Below, piece after piece: positions 22,936 through 31,513 of a DNA stretch of 51,631 bases; within the stretch, counting starts at the first letter, position 1, and each line of letters opens with the position of its first letter. The stretch lies in the NCBI GenBank assembly GCA_028710915.1, contig JAQTTF010000001.1, positions 1 through 51,631 on the forward strand. Direction: 5' to 3'. Made by a program: the position numbers and the translations under genes. The notes under the pieces are model-generated. The model was not told the DNA's origin, searched no databases, and was given only the letters and a program-made list of their open reading frames with translations. The DNA comes from Minisyncoccota bacterium (GTDB taxonomy: Bacteria; Patescibacteriota; Minisyncoccia; Phycocordibacterales; JAQTLZ01).

Positions 22936-24416
22936 TGTGGTGAAAATATATGAAGGCCTTTCGATCCAACTTCATAAAGCTGATTGTTTTCAATATCCAT
23001 TCCGTTTACGCCAAAACTCGCCCAAGGAGAAATCGAAATCATTTGATGAGCGTTGCTATCATATTCAAATATCGGTTTTTTTGAATAGGTGCTTGCGATG
23101 AAAACAATATTTTCGAAAGCTCTGATGGCGCTAACATATACGCCATCGGTAGTGGAAAGATTGAGATTCGCATGTTCTATCTCGTGTATATTCTTCGGAT
23201 CTGTCACATCTAAAATAAAAAATTCTGATTCGGTTGTCTTGGAAAGGCCTTGTCCTTGCCTGCCAAGATAGAGCTTATTCCCGATAAGAAAAAGCGCCGT
23301 ACCATATTCTGTTCCTGGAGGATTGAAAAATCCTAAAGGCAGCGTATTTGTTTTGGCATCCATTTCCAAAGTCGGAGAAGTAACATCGAAAGCTTCGAGT
23401 TCTGGCATTGAGGCATCTGTACTGGAAAGCGCCAAATAACAAATAGTCTTCTCCACGCCATCTATGAACTGATTTGAAACAGCTATCGCATTCACACTAT
23501 GCCAGACTTTCAAATTCCCGATCTCAACTGGATTGGCGGGATCTGAAACATCAAAAATATGCAATTCTGCGGAATGAGAAGAAGGAGAATAATCTGTGCC
23601 AATATAGACTTTTCCATCAAAATAAAAAATACTTTGGCCAGGTTTATTGCTTCCTAAAAGCGTACAGGCCTGATCGCAGGAAATAAGTTTGAGGTTCTCC
23701 GGATCTCCAATATCTATTACTTGGAGTTGATCGGTACTCGAAGCATTCCCAACATACGCATAATTCTGAGCAACATCCAAAGCTTGAAATCCGTTTCCAG
23801 CAATGAGGGAAGAAAAGTTAGAATTTTTTGTATTGTAAGCGAAAAAATTTGCCGTTGTAGATCCAGTCGAGGCGGTCATGTAAGCAATTCCATTTTTCAT
23901 ATCAAGCCCAGTGATTGCACTCGGAAGATTTGAGACCGCAGACGTTTCAGTAATTTTCGACCAATCTTTCGCCGCGGACATCTCGCCTCCGCAATCATTT
24001 CCTAATTGCGAAAGCACAGAAGGGCTTCCGAAGAAACTGGCAAAAGTTATGCCTTGCGGGCGAGAATCGGCTTGCCAGGAAATCGTTTCTGAAACTTTTT
24101 TCCTGCAAGGAGTAATACTTGAAACTGAAATATCTTTTGAATAAAGGCCGCTGTATGGGTCTCCATCCTGCCCTATTATTGTCGAAGTTGCTGATACTAG
24201 GTTGTTAAAATCACTGAAAGATTCTCCTCGCAGGATTTCAAACTCTTCTCTCGCGACTGCAAGGCCGTGATTATTAAGATCAGAATCAAGCGCGAGAGAA
24301 GAGTTGGAAAAGCTCAAGAGAATGAGCGCGGCAAAAGTAATAGAAAGAATTGCGAGTGCAATAATAATCTCAAGAGTGCTTACTCCTCTATTCTTAATAG
24401 TTGATCCGTCCTTCAT
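22932..24416 (-). CDS. Prepilin fused to an LVIVD-type beta-propeller (probable pilus tip protein)
   Basis: A 494-residue protein. Residues 1-34 are a prepilin leader and helix (KNRG/VSTLEIIIALAIL, Glu at +5), followed to about 150 by a PilV/GspI-like segment with cysteines. From about 165 to the end come repeated blade motifs: GLDMKNGIAYMT, ALDVAQNYAYVG, LQVIDIGDPENLKLIS, LHIFDVSDPANPVEIG, FFILDVTDPKNIHEIE, GMDIENNQLYEVG. The (I/F)DV-DP-NP pattern is that of LVIVD-repeat propellers. A propeller on a minor pilin recalls the division of labour between PilV and the tip adhesin PilY1, here in one chain. Coupled to neighbours by short overlaps. Confidence 0.85.
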   Translation of the reverse strand: MKDGSTIKNRGVSTLEIIIALAILSITFAALILLSFSNSSLALDSDLNNHGLAVAREEFEILRGESFSDFNNLVSATSTIIGQDGDPYSGLYSKDISVSSITPCRKKVSETISWQADSRPQGITFASFFGSPSVLSQLGNDCGGEMSAAKDWSKITETSAVSNLPSAITGLDMKNGIAYMTASTGSTTANFFAYNTKNSNFSSLIAGNGFQALDVAQNYAYVGNASSTDQLQVIDIGDPENLKLISCDQACTLLGSNKPGQSIFYFDGKVYIGTDYSPSSHSAELHIFDVSDPANPVEIGNLKVWHSVNAIAVSNQFIDGVEKTICYLALSSTDASMPELEAFDVTSPTLEMDAKTNTLPLGFFNPPGTEYGTALFLIGNKLYLGRQGQGLSKTTESEFFILDVTDPKNIHEIEHANLNLSTTDGVYVSAIRAFENIVFIASTYSKKPIFEYDSNAHQMISISPWASFGVNGMDIENNQLYEVGSKGLHIFSPQ

Positions 24417-24870
24417 TGTTTATTGTAATAACCTCCGTATGAATTCCGTCGGTTATGGTCGTTGTCGCCTCTCCTCCGCCGAAAGGAGGAACCGGATCTC
24501 CAGTCAATTGTTCAAAAATAATATCGGTACTCGTAGAGACGGCAATGCTTGGATTTTTTGCAATAAACTCATTCGAAATACTTCCCTCGTTGAAAAATTC
24601 TCCTCGAAAAATGGTGTAGCCTTTGTCGTCTATATGCACTCCGTGCGTGGTTTCGTCAATATTATTCATCGCTTCGCTTCGAGCTTTTTGCAAAACACTT
24701 ACGAGCATGCTTTTCTCGCTTCGGAAAAGATACGAACGATAAAAATCTACTCCGACAGGCAAAGAGAGTCCGAGAATAATTCCAAACAAGCCGACGACAA
24801 CCAGTATCTCGACCAAAGTGAAGCCTTTTTGAAAAGATTCTTTAGTGCCGAAGGTGCGCCGTGATTTCAT
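24394..24870 (-). CDS. Pseudopilin (FimT/GspH-like)
   Basis: A 158-residue prepilin starting at ATG 24870 (TTG starts up to 24900 are less likely). The peptidase site is QKG/FTLVEILVVVGLFGI with Glu at +5. The C-terminal beta-rich domain resembles FimT/GspH. It overlaps pilC by 29 nt and the next gene by 23 nt, consistent with tight coupling in the pilus operon. Confidence 0.82.
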   Translation of the reverse strand: MKSRRTFGTKESFQKGFTLVEILVVVGLFGIILGLSLPVGVDFYRSYLFRSEKSMLVSVLQKARSEAMNNIDETTHGVHIDDKGYTIFRGEFFNEGSISNEFIAKNPSIAVSTSTDIIFEQLTGDPVPPFGGGEATTTITDGIHTEVITINNEGRINY

Positions 24871-26116
24871 AGATAGGAGTGATAACCGAAACAGCAACAA
24901 GCCCGACCAAAAGTCCCATAATGATCATGAGTATCGGCTCAACGGAACCAGAAAGATTTCTTGCAATATCATCAACTTCTCGCTCATACATTTCCGCAAC
25001 ATAGAGAAAAGTATTCGAAAGATTTCCCGTCGTCTCTCCGACCGCGACCATTTGCGAAAGGGTGTCTGGAAAAAGTTTTTCGTTTTCATTAAAAAAACTT
25101 GAAATTCGTTCTCCTTTCATCACAGTTTTGGCGAGAGTCTCGAGGCCCTCTTGGAACACCAGATTATTCGTACTCTCTGCCGTCAAGACAACAGCCTCGC
25201 TCACCGTCACTCCGCCTTTAAGCAAGAGTCCTAATGTTCTGCAAAAATTCGCGACAGCATAACTTTGAACGATTTTTCTCACGAACGGCAATTTCAAAAG
25301 CGCGACATCGAGCCAATACCTTACTCGCTTAAATTTCTTTACAAGATAAGCGCAGATCCCGATAAAAAATAAAACGGAAAAGACAAGCCACCAGCCATAG
25401 AGATGCAAAAATACGCTCACTCCGATGAGAATTCTCGTGGTGAGGGGAATTGTAATATGGAGACTGGTGAAAATAGGCAGAATTTTAGGAAATATAAAAG
25501 CGGTAAGAAGAAGCGTTAATCCGAGTGTCGCGATCGTTACAAAGATTGGATACACAAGCGCGCTGACAATCTTCTGCTTGAGCAGATGTTTCTTTTCAAG
25601 TTCGTGAGCGAGATATTCGAGATTTTGATCGAGAATCCCGCTTGTCTCCCCGACCCGGATCATATTCACAGCAAAGGCACCGAAAAGATTTTGAAACCTT
25701 GCGAGACTCGTCGAGAGATACTGACCGCTTGAAACATCTGCGATAAGCGTCTCAAAAAATTCTGCCCGTCCTTTCGAGCGATTCTGCTTTTGAATAATAT
25801 AAAGGCTTTCAACGATCGGAACCCCTCCATGAATGAGAAAACTAAGCCGCTTCGAGAAGTGGATCTTGTCTTTCATGCTGAAATGCCCGAAGCGCGCTCG
25901 CGCAAGGAGCCCCGCGAGCGCGCTTTTTTTCAGAGCACCCTCTTTTTTTTCATCCCCTTTCGTTTCTTTTGAAATATTTTTCTGCCGATGAACCGAATCA
26001 AAATGTTTCTGGCTTGTTTCTTTCTTTTTCTTTTTAAAAATCTTAGAAATCGAACGCCCAACACGATCAGTGCCGCGCTTCAAACTTTCGCCCATGTAGG
26101 AAATCTGTTTATTCAT
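24842..26116 (-). CDS. pilC: Type IV pilus inner-membrane platform protein PilC
   Basis: A 424-residue GspF-family protein: a basic N-terminus (about 1-70), two GspF repeats each beginning with FSKRLSFLIHGGVPIVESL and FCRTLGLLLKGGVTVSEAV, and three membrane helices (about 190-215, 240-265, 395-420). It is the rotor/platform that PilB acts on. Overlaps pilB by 8 nt. Confidence 0.93.
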   Translation of the reverse strand: MNKQISYMGESLKRGTDRVGRSISKIFKKKKKETSQKHFDSVHRQKNISKETKGDEKKEGALKKSALAGLLARARFGHFSMKDKIHFSKRLSFLIHGGVPIVESLYIIQKQNRSKGRAEFFETLIADVSSGQYLSTSLARFQNLFGAFAVNMIRVGETSGILDQNLEYLAHELEKKHLLKQKIVSALVYPIFVTIATLGLTLLLTAFIFPKILPIFTSLHITIPLTTRILIGVSVFLHLYGWWLVFSVLFFIGICAYLVKKFKRVRYWLDVALLKLPFVRKIVQSYAVANFCRTLGLLLKGGVTVSEAVVLTAESTNNLVFQEGLETLAKTVMKGERISSFFNENEKLFPDTLSQMVAVGETTGNLSNTFLYVAEMYEREVDDIARNLSGSVEPILMIIMGLLVGLVAVSVITPIYEITAHLRH

Positions 26117-27323
26117 GACCTACGCGCAACACTTCTTCGAGCGTGGTGACTCCCGCTTTTGCTTTCAAAAGCCCATCTTCCACCATAGTCTTCATCCCAT
26201 TTTTCATAGCAATCTCTTTTATAGCTGAAGAGGAAGCGTGATCGACAATCGCAGCTCGGATTTCCTGGTCCACTTCAAGAACTTCGTAAATACCGACTCT
26301 CCCGCGATATCCGGTGCCATTACATTCTTCACAACCTTTTCCATGATAGTAGGTTGCCTTTTCATCAAAACCTTTTGCCGAAAAACTCTGCGAAAAACTT
26401 TTTACTTCCGTTTCAGACAATTTCTTCTCCGTCTTGCACGATGTACAAATTTTCCTCACCAGTCTCTGCCCAATCGCCACATTCACTGTTGAAGCAACGA
26501 GGAAGGGTTCGATCTTCATATCTAAAAGCCGCGGCAAAGTTGTTGCAGCATCGCTTGTGTGAAGCGTGGAAAGAAGAAGGTGTCCGGTGAGAGCCGTGTT
26601 CACAGCGATTCCCGCAGTTTCGACATCTCGAATTTCTCCTACCATAATGATGTTCGGATCTTGTCGAAGAATTGAACGAAGTCCATTTGCGAAAGTGAGA
26701 GAACTCCGAGGATTTACCTGGATCTGTTCGATTCCTTCAAGCGCGTATTCAATCGGATCTTCAATAGTAATAATTGAAACCTCTTTTGTGTTGAGCATTT
26801 TTAAAATCGTGTAGAGTGTTGTCGTCTTTCCAGAGCCAGTCGGGCCTGTCGCAAGAATCATTCCCGAAGATTTTTCTGCCGCTTTCTTTAATTTCTTGTA
26901 ATCCTCCGGTGAAAGTCCGAGCATCTCCAGCGAAAGATTTTCTGCTTTGTCCGAAAGAAGCCGAAGTACCGCATTTTCGCCAAAAAAAGTCGGCACAATA
27001 GAGACACGGACATCCACAGGCAAAGTTTCTTTAAGGGAAATTCTGAAGCGCCCATCTTGCGGAGCTTGGTGCTCATCAGTTCGCAGAGACGCCAGAATTT
27101 TTATTCGAGAAATAATTTCCGGATGAATATCTTTTGGAAACACACAAAGCTCCTCAAGCACTCCGTCGATACGGAGCCGTACTCTCACCTTTTTCTCCGA
27201 CGGATCAATGTGGATATCCGATGCATGATTTGCATGCGCATATTCCACAAGCGAATCGATGAGATTCACAATGGAAACATCCTTCCACTCACCGAGCTCT
27301 TTTCTCGTTTTGTGCTCTGTCAT
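26109..27323 (-). CDS. pilB: Type IV pilus assembly ATPase PilB (short form)
   Basis: GspE/PilB-type motor that powers pilus extension. Walker A GPTGSGKT (160-167), Asp box EDPIEY, Walker B IIMVGEIRD and His box STLHTSDA are present. A zinc-binding C4 motif (CTSC...CEEC) in the C-terminal domain is diagnostic of PilB/GspE rather than the retraction ATPase PilT. At 404 residues it lacks most of the N-terminal N1 domain of ~560-residue homologues. No pilT is in the window. Confidence 0.94.
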   Translation of the reverse strand: MTEHKTRKELGEWKDVSIVNLIDSLVEYAHANHASDIHIDPSEKKVRVRLRIDGVLEELCVFPKDIHPEIISRIKILASLRTDEHQAPQDGRFRISLKETLPVDVRVSIVPTFFGENAVLRLLSDKAENLSLEMLGLSPEDYKKLKKAAEKSSGMILATGPTGSGKTTTLYTILKMLNTKEVSIITIEDPIEYALEGIEQIQVNPRSSLTFANGLRSILRQDPNIIMVGEIRDVETAGIAVNTALTGHLLLSTLHTSDAATTLPRLLDMKIEPFLVASTVNVAIGQRLVRKICTSCKTEKKLSETEVKSFSQSFSAKGFDEKATYYHGKGCEECNGTGYRGRVGIYEVLEVDQEIRAAIVDHASSSAIKEIAMKNGMKTMVEDGLLKAKAGVTTLEEVLRVGHE

Positions 27324-27333
27324 TGAAATTAAT

Positions 27334-27741
27334 TTAGATTGCGATCAGTTGCGGGAAAAGAATCGCCCGAGACGCATAGAGAAATACCAGGACAAGAAGC
27401 AAGAGGAAAAAACCAAAGAAAATATTTTTCGGATGCTGTCTTCGTATTTCAATAAAAATAAGAAAGACAAGAGAAAGAACAACTGCTCCCGCTACGACAA
27501 GATAAGCGTCTGTTATAAAGGTCGGAAGAGAGAGAATAAACCCTTGATACCAAGGAAGATGCGCAGAAATAAGATATGCGTTTACATTTGTCTTAACAAC
27601 AAGAAGACCATAAATAATAGAGAAGATAAAGAGGGTCAAAACAAGACAGAGGAGCGAAGTAACAGAAGCCTCCCTCAAAAAGTGAGGTTTATAGTCGTTC
27701 CCTTCATGAGGGATAAAGTAATGTTTAAAGGCCCGTCTCAT
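27334..27741 (-). CDS. Three-helix membrane protein heading the pilus operon
   Basis: A 135-residue protein with a soluble N-terminus containing FIPHEGNDYKPHFLRE and three membrane helices (about 27-50, 72-96, 112-131). The H-x2-N-x3-PH-x-LR pattern is one I have seen at the N-termini of other CPR membrane proteins, some with CAP domains, but no catalytic domain follows here. Only 10 nt from pilB and directly behind a promoter, so it is the first gene of the pilus operon. Role unknown. Confidence 0.75.
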   Translation of the reverse strand: MRRAFKHYFIPHEGNDYKPHFLREASVTSLLCLVLTLFIFSIIYGLLVVKTNVNAYLISAHLPWYQGFILSLPTFITDAYLVVAGAVVLSLVFLIFIEIRRQHPKNIFFGFFLLLLVLVFLYASRAILFPQLIAI

Positions 27742-27759
27742 AGAAGATTGTGCTCTTAG

Positions 27760-27789
27760 ATAGTACCCCTTTTAGCCTTATTTTGTCTA
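27760..27789 (-). promoter_or_regulatory. Promoter of the type IV pilus operon
   Basis: TAGACA (complement of 27784-27789), 18 nt, TACTAT (27760-27765), about 19 nt before the ATG at 27741. Confidence 0.6.
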
Positions 27790-27816
27790 GCTAAATTAGG
27801 AAAGTCAAATGACTAC

Positions 27817-27845
27817 TTGACTTTTTATTATAAATATGATACTAT
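27817..27845 (+). promoter_or_regulatory. Promoter of a candidate small RNA
   Basis: TTGACT (27817-27822), 17 nt, TACTAT (27840-27845), divergent from the pilus promoter. The predicted start is near 27852. Confidence 0.7.
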
Positions 27846-27851
27846 TATAAC

Positions 27852-28035
27852 AGTAGTACAGTAATCATGTTTCCAAAGAAGGAGAGAGTGGGATTCCGTT
27901 CCCACCAAAGACACACCTCTTAGATTTTCTCCTTGAAAATCTTCGAAGTATTCCCGCCAAAGCTTAACCTCAATCGGCGGATACCTCTCTCTCCTTTCTT
28001 TTACACCCCGAGTCTCATTTGAGCTCGGGTTTGTC
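27852..28035 (+). ncRNA. Candidate structured small RNA with long closing stem
   Basis: AAAGAAGGAGAGAG (27875-27888) pairs with CTCTCTCCTTTCTTT (27987-28001) through 14 pairs with one bulge. Inside are TGGGA-TTCCGT-TCCCA, AGATTTTC-TCCT-TGAAAATCT (27922-27942) and CCGCC / GGCGG hairpins. The segments TTCCCACCAAAG and TTCCCGCCAAAG repeat on the two sides. A terminator-like CCCGAG / CTCGGG hairpin with TTTGTCGTTTT follows (28007-28040). It also contains an 18-codon ORF (27867-27923, ATG to TAG; basic, starts MFPKKERVGF). I do not recognise it as 6S, SRP, tmRNA or RNase P RNA. It fills the 324-nt gap between divergent genes. Confidence 0.55.
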
Positions 28036-28065
28036 GTTTTCAGACACGAGGGTATACTGAACTTT

Positions 28066-28800
28066 ATGTGGACATCAGACCAAATAAAAAAACATACAAC
28101 AGCCGCAAAGCTTCTCGAAAAAGTAAAAGATGAGACGTTTCAATTCTTGAGAGAAAACAAAAATGCAAAAGAGCATGAAGTGAATAAATTTATTTTAAAA
28201 AGATTCAAGCAGTACAATCTTGTGTCAGATAGAAAGACAATGATTGTCGGCTTTAATGCCCACGCGGCAATTCCTCACTACTTCCCTTCTCGAAAATCGT
28301 CTGCGCTCAAACTAAATACATTAGTGCTTCTCGATATGTGGGCACGGCTCCGCGAGAAAGGCGCGCCGTATGCAGACATCACCTGGATGGGATTTTCTGG
28401 AAAGAAAGTTCCGAAAAATATACAAAGAGCTTTTAATACAACGATTGGGGCGCGAGATGCCGCGCTCGCCGAAGCACGAGCGCGGCTTTCCCGGAAAATT
28501 CTTCCCGTCGGAAAAGAACTTCACGAAACTGCTTGTAAAGTGATTATCAAAGCCGGCTTCAAGAAAAACATTCTCCACGGAACAGGACACGCTTTGGGTT
28601 TTACTAACCCCCACGGCAATCCCCCACATCTTTCAGTGCGCAAAAGCGGAATGCTCCGAAAAAATATCGGCTACACTGTAGAGCCGGGAATTTATCTGCC
28701 GGGAAAATTTGGAATCCGAAGTGAAATGAATTTTTATATCGACAATAATTTCAAACTTCGTATAACTACGCCGCTTCAGAAAAAAATCGTCTTCATTTAA
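28066..28800 (+). CDS. M24-family metallopeptidase (Xaa-Pro aminopeptidase-like)
   Basis: A 244-residue pita-bread metallopeptidase. The metal ligands are visible in order: Asp in LVLLDMWARL, Asp in YADITWMGF, His in HGTGHALGF, Glu in VEPGIYLPGK and Glu in GIRSEMNF. It is the catalytic domain only, without the N-terminal creatinase-like domain of full aminopeptidase P. The ATG lies 7 nt after a TATACT -10 and lacks a Shine-Dalgarno, suggesting a leaderless mRNA. Confidence 0.9.
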   Translation: MWTSDQIKKHTTAAKLLEKVKDETFQFLRENKNAKEHEVNKFILKRFKQYNLVSDRKTMIVGFNAHAAIPHYFPSRKSSALKLNTLVLLDMWARLREKGAPYADITWMGFSGKKVPKNIQRAFNTTIGARDAALAEARARLSRKILPVGKELHETACKVIIKAGFKKNILHGTGHALGFTNPHGNPPHLSVRKSGMLRKNIGYTVEPGIYLPGKFGIRSEMNFYIDNNFKLRITTPLQKKIVFI

Positions 28801-28821
28801 AATTTCCGTTATACTATTCAA

Positions 28822-29751
28822 ATGCCTTGGTATATTTTTGCTCTTGTCGGACCAATCTTTTGGGCGATAAGCAACCATATCGATAAATATCTCGTCGAGC
28901 GTTTTTATAAAAAAAAGAACGTCGGAGAAAATAACGTCGGCTCGCTTGTCATCTTTACTGGAATCGCAGAATTCGTGACCGCTTGTATTGTTTTCATCTT
29001 TACTCCCCATTCGATTCCTATCGCCGCCCTTCACGCCGTCACTATCATTTTCGGCGGAATGATACTAATCGGATCATTCATTCTCTATCTTGGAGCAATC
29101 GAGCGCGAAGAAGCATCAATTGTCACCCCGCTTTGGCAAATGGTTCCTGTGTTCGCTTATATTTTGAGCTACTTCGTTCTTGGAGAAACGCTTTCAGGAA
29201 AACAAATTGTTGCAGCAATTCTCGTCATCTCCGGCGCAATTCTCATTTCTCTTAATTTCAAAAAGAGAAACATAAAAATAAAAACAGCAGTTATCGGCCG
29301 AATGATGCTGGCTTCATTTTTAGTTGCCCTTCACATTGTAATTTTTAAAACGATTGCCCTTGAGGAAAATTACTGGGCCAGTATTTTCTGGGACAGTATT
29401 GGTTCGGCTCTTTTTGCTCTTATTCTCTTTCTTTCTATACGTTCATACCGAAAGCAATTCCTTTCAATTTTGCGCGAAAATACAAGAGCGGTTTTGACCG
29501 TTAATTTCATAAGTGAAGGGGTAAATGCTGCGGCTGGGCTTTCATACAGCTACGCCCTTCTTCTTGCTCCTATTGCGCTTGTCTCTGTCATAAACGGCCT
29601 TCAGCCATTTTTTGCATTCCTCATTGGAATACTTCTCACGCTTTTCTTGCCGAGTCTTGGAAAAGAAAAAATCGGTTCGCGTTCTATCGGACAAAAATTG
29701 GTCGCCATCGCTCTTATTTTTATCGGAATATATCTCCTTTTCATAATCTAG
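28822..29751 (+). CDS. EamA/DMT-family transporter
   Basis: A 309-residue integral membrane protein with about ten helices in two five-helix halves, as in drug/metabolite transporters. The LGAIEREEASIVTPLWQMVP region and the second-half SYSYALLLAPIALVSVINGL segment carry the EamA pattern. Substrate unknown. ATG 6 nt after a TATACT -10 (probably leaderless); 4 nt upstream of the next gene. Confidence 0.88.
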   Translation: MPWYIFALVGPIFWAISNHIDKYLVERFYKKKNVGENNVGSLVIFTGIAEFVTACIVFIFTPHSIPIAALHAVTIIFGGMILIGSFILYLGAIEREEASIVTPLWQMVPVFAYILSYFVLGETLSGKQIVAAILVISGAILISLNFKKRNIKIKTAVIGRMMLASFLVALHIVIFKTIALEENYWASIFWDSIGSALFALILFLSIRSYRKQFLSILRENTRAVLTVNFISEGVNAAAGLSYSYALLLAPIALVSVINGLQPFFAFLIGILLTLFLPSLGKEKIGSRSIGQKLVAIALIFIGIYLLFII

Positions 29752-29755
29752 CGCT

Positions 29756-30175
29756 ATGTTAAAAAATTCTGCAAAAAAAGTCTTGGTATTTGGAACCTTC
29801 GATGGTATTCATGAAGGCCACCGATTTTTTTTGCGCGAAGCAAAAAAAATCGGTGCGCATCTCACTGTAGTAGTCGCGCCAGATATCCAAGTTGAAACAT
29901 TGAAGAAACATTCGCCCCGTTTCCCGCTCAAAAAAAGAATGAATGATTTAGAGGAAGAAAAAATTGCAGACTACGTAATTTCGGGCGATGAAACACTTGG
30001 AACATGGAATGTCATTTTAGAAAACAAGCCTGATGTGGTTGCTCTTGGACACGATCAAGACAGTTTAGGAAAAGCTCTGGAGAGCGCTTCGGCACATTTC
30101 CCATTTCGAATCGAAATGAAAAAAATAGCTCCATTTAAGCCGGAAATCTTTCGTTCTGGTCTCCTCAACAAATAG
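29756..30175 (+). CDS. Cytidylyltransferase-like nucleotidyltransferase
   Basis: A 139-residue protein with the HxGH-type signature VFGTFDGIHEGH near the N-terminus, as in FAD synthase, TagD glycerol-3-phosphate cytidylyltransferase and the RfaE C-domain, and a closing ALGHDQD segment. Transfers a nucleotide to a small phosphorylated substrate; the exact one is unclear. Starts 4 nt after the transporter gene, so co-transcribed. Confidence 0.85.
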   Translation: MLKNSAKKVLVFGTFDGIHEGHRFFLREAKKIGAHLTVVVAPDIQVETLKKHSPRFPLKKRMNDLEEEKIADYVISGDETLGTWNVILENKPDVVALGHDQDSLGKALESASAHFPFRIEMKKIAPFKPEIFRSGLLNK

Positions 30176-30244
30176 AGAAGCTCTCGAAATTTTCTTTGCG
30201 AAGTGCTATAATAGGAGCTTCGAGCAATTTTCTCTATAAAAAAC

Positions 30245-30796
30245 ATGAAAAAACCTCGCGCCAAAGTCAGTCAATATAAAACAGTCTTCAAAGGACAGAC
30301 TTTTGAAGTCAAACGCGCTGTAGCCACAATGCCCTCCGGCAAAAAAGAGATTTTTGAAACAATGCATCGCCCGCCAAGCGTAATGATTCTTCCGATCAAC
30401 GACAAAAAACAGCTCCTCCTTATCCGCGAATACAGATCGAGAATCAAAAAATATATTTGGGCGCTTCCAGCAGGAAAAGTAAAAATAAAGGAAGGAGAAA
30501 CGCCAATCCGCGCAGCGCAAAGAGAACTTCGAGAAGAGGCGGGAGTTCGAGCGAAGAAAATAACATTATTGCGACTTGCTGAAGGAGGACAGTCGTGGGT
30601 ATGGAGGCGATATGCCTACATTGCAACAAAACTCGTTCCCGACCGTCTTACTAAGGATGAGGACGAGGATATTAAGGTCGTACCAGTCTCTATTGATAGA
30701 GCATTTGAAATGATAAAAAAGGACGAAATTTATAACGAGAATATGGCGTATATGATATTCCGTCTTTGGGCTCAAAGGAAAAAATTTGGCCTCTAG
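30245..30796 (+). CDS. Nudix hydrolase (ADP-ribose pyrophosphatase-like)
   Basis: A 183-residue protein with a Nudix box ending TPIRAAQRELREEAGV. The glycine-to-glutamate spacing before the helix is two residues longer than the G-x5-E consensus (GKVKIKEGE), though the catalytic REL-EEAG part is intact. The RPPSVMILPI and LIREYRS strands resemble ADP-ribose pyrophosphatases. A TATAAT -10 lies about 35 nt upstream of the ATG. Confidence 0.88.
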   Translation: MKKPRAKVSQYKTVFKGQTFEVKRAVATMPSGKKEIFETMHRPPSVMILPINDKKQLLLIREYRSRIKKYIWALPAGKVKIKEGETPIRAAQRELREEAGVRAKKITLLRLAEGGQSWVWRRYAYIATKLVPDRLTKDEDEDIKVVPVSIDRAFEMIKKDEIYNENMAYMIFRLWAQRKKFGL

Positions 30797-30863
30797 AAAA
30801 AAGAAGAATATACTACAAGAAGGTGAGGTTTAAAAAGATTTTACTAGTTAAACATTAACTAAA

Positions 30864-31361
30864 ATGGAACCAGCAAAAGATACAAGCTCGAAAAATATGA
30901 TTATCGGAGTAGTCGTCGTCATAATCGTTCTCGCTTTGGGAACGTATCTCTTAACAAGAAATTCTTCAACATCAAACACTGAAGCATCCCCTTCTCCAAC
31001 AGAAATGACTTCGGTCGGAGGCGATAAGGTCTCTGTCGGCGATCAATTCCCTGGCTCAAAGCTCTATCTTGATTCAGTAACATTCGCAAACGGAGGATGG
31101 GTAGTCGTGCATGAAAGTACAAACGGCCAGTCTGGAAAAATTATTGGCGAAGCATATTTCCCTGCAGGAACAAACCCAGGCAGTGTTGATCTCGGAAATA
31201 ATAAATTGGTTGCGGGAAATGAATACGTCGTGATGCTTCATTCTGATGATGGCGACAAGAAATTCGATGCAACAAAAGACCTTCCGCTCACAGATGATCA
31301 GGGTAATATCATTATGAAAGTTATCAAGGCTTCGAAGACACCGGAGCAGGTGAAGGGCTAA
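30864..31361 (+). CDS. Membrane-anchored extracytoplasmic domain protein
   Basis: A 165-residue protein with one N-terminal helix (about 11-30), a Ser/Thr-rich linker and a beta-rich domain containing GGWVVVHEST-NGQSGKIIGE and EYVVMLHSDDGD. This pattern resembles DUF7282-type extracellular domains (known mainly from archaea; I cannot run a search). Single gene followed by a terminator. Confidence 0.8.
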   Translation: MEPAKDTSSKNMIIGVVVVIIVLALGTYLLTRNSSTSNTEASPSPTEMTSVGGDKVSVGDQFPGSKLYLDSVTFANGGWVVVHESTNGQSGKIIGEAYFPAGTNPGSVDLGNNKLVAGNEYVVMLHSDDGDKKFDATKDLPLTDDQGNIIMKVIKASKTPEQVKG

Positions 31362-31390
31362 GAGTAAGAAATCATCTATATAAATAAGAT

Positions 31391-31418
31391 AATAAACTCG
31401 GCTAGCCCCGAGTTTATT
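31391..31418 (+). terminator. Rho-independent terminator
   Basis: AATAAACTCGG / CCGAGTTTATT hairpin, T-rich tail. Confidence 0.85.
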
Positions 31419-31444
31419 TGTTATATACTTTGGACTTTTAATAC

Positions 31445-31472
31445 TTGACTTATATCTTGTTTATGATATTTT
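31445..31472 (+). promoter_or_regulatory. Promoter of the 52-residue ORF
   Basis: TTGACT (31445-31450) with TATTTT 16 nt downstream (31467-31472). The -10 is not unique: other AT-rich hexamers overlap. Confidence 0.5.
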
Positions 31473-31513
31473 ATACGCTGGTAAAAATCACTTTTCTAGG
31501 AGGAAAAAGCACC

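Noticed and set aside
27852..28035. Assignment of the candidate RNA to 6S, SRP, tmRNA or RNase P RNA
   Set aside because: The diagnostic conserved sequences of these RNAs were not found; only size and closing stem are suggestive.
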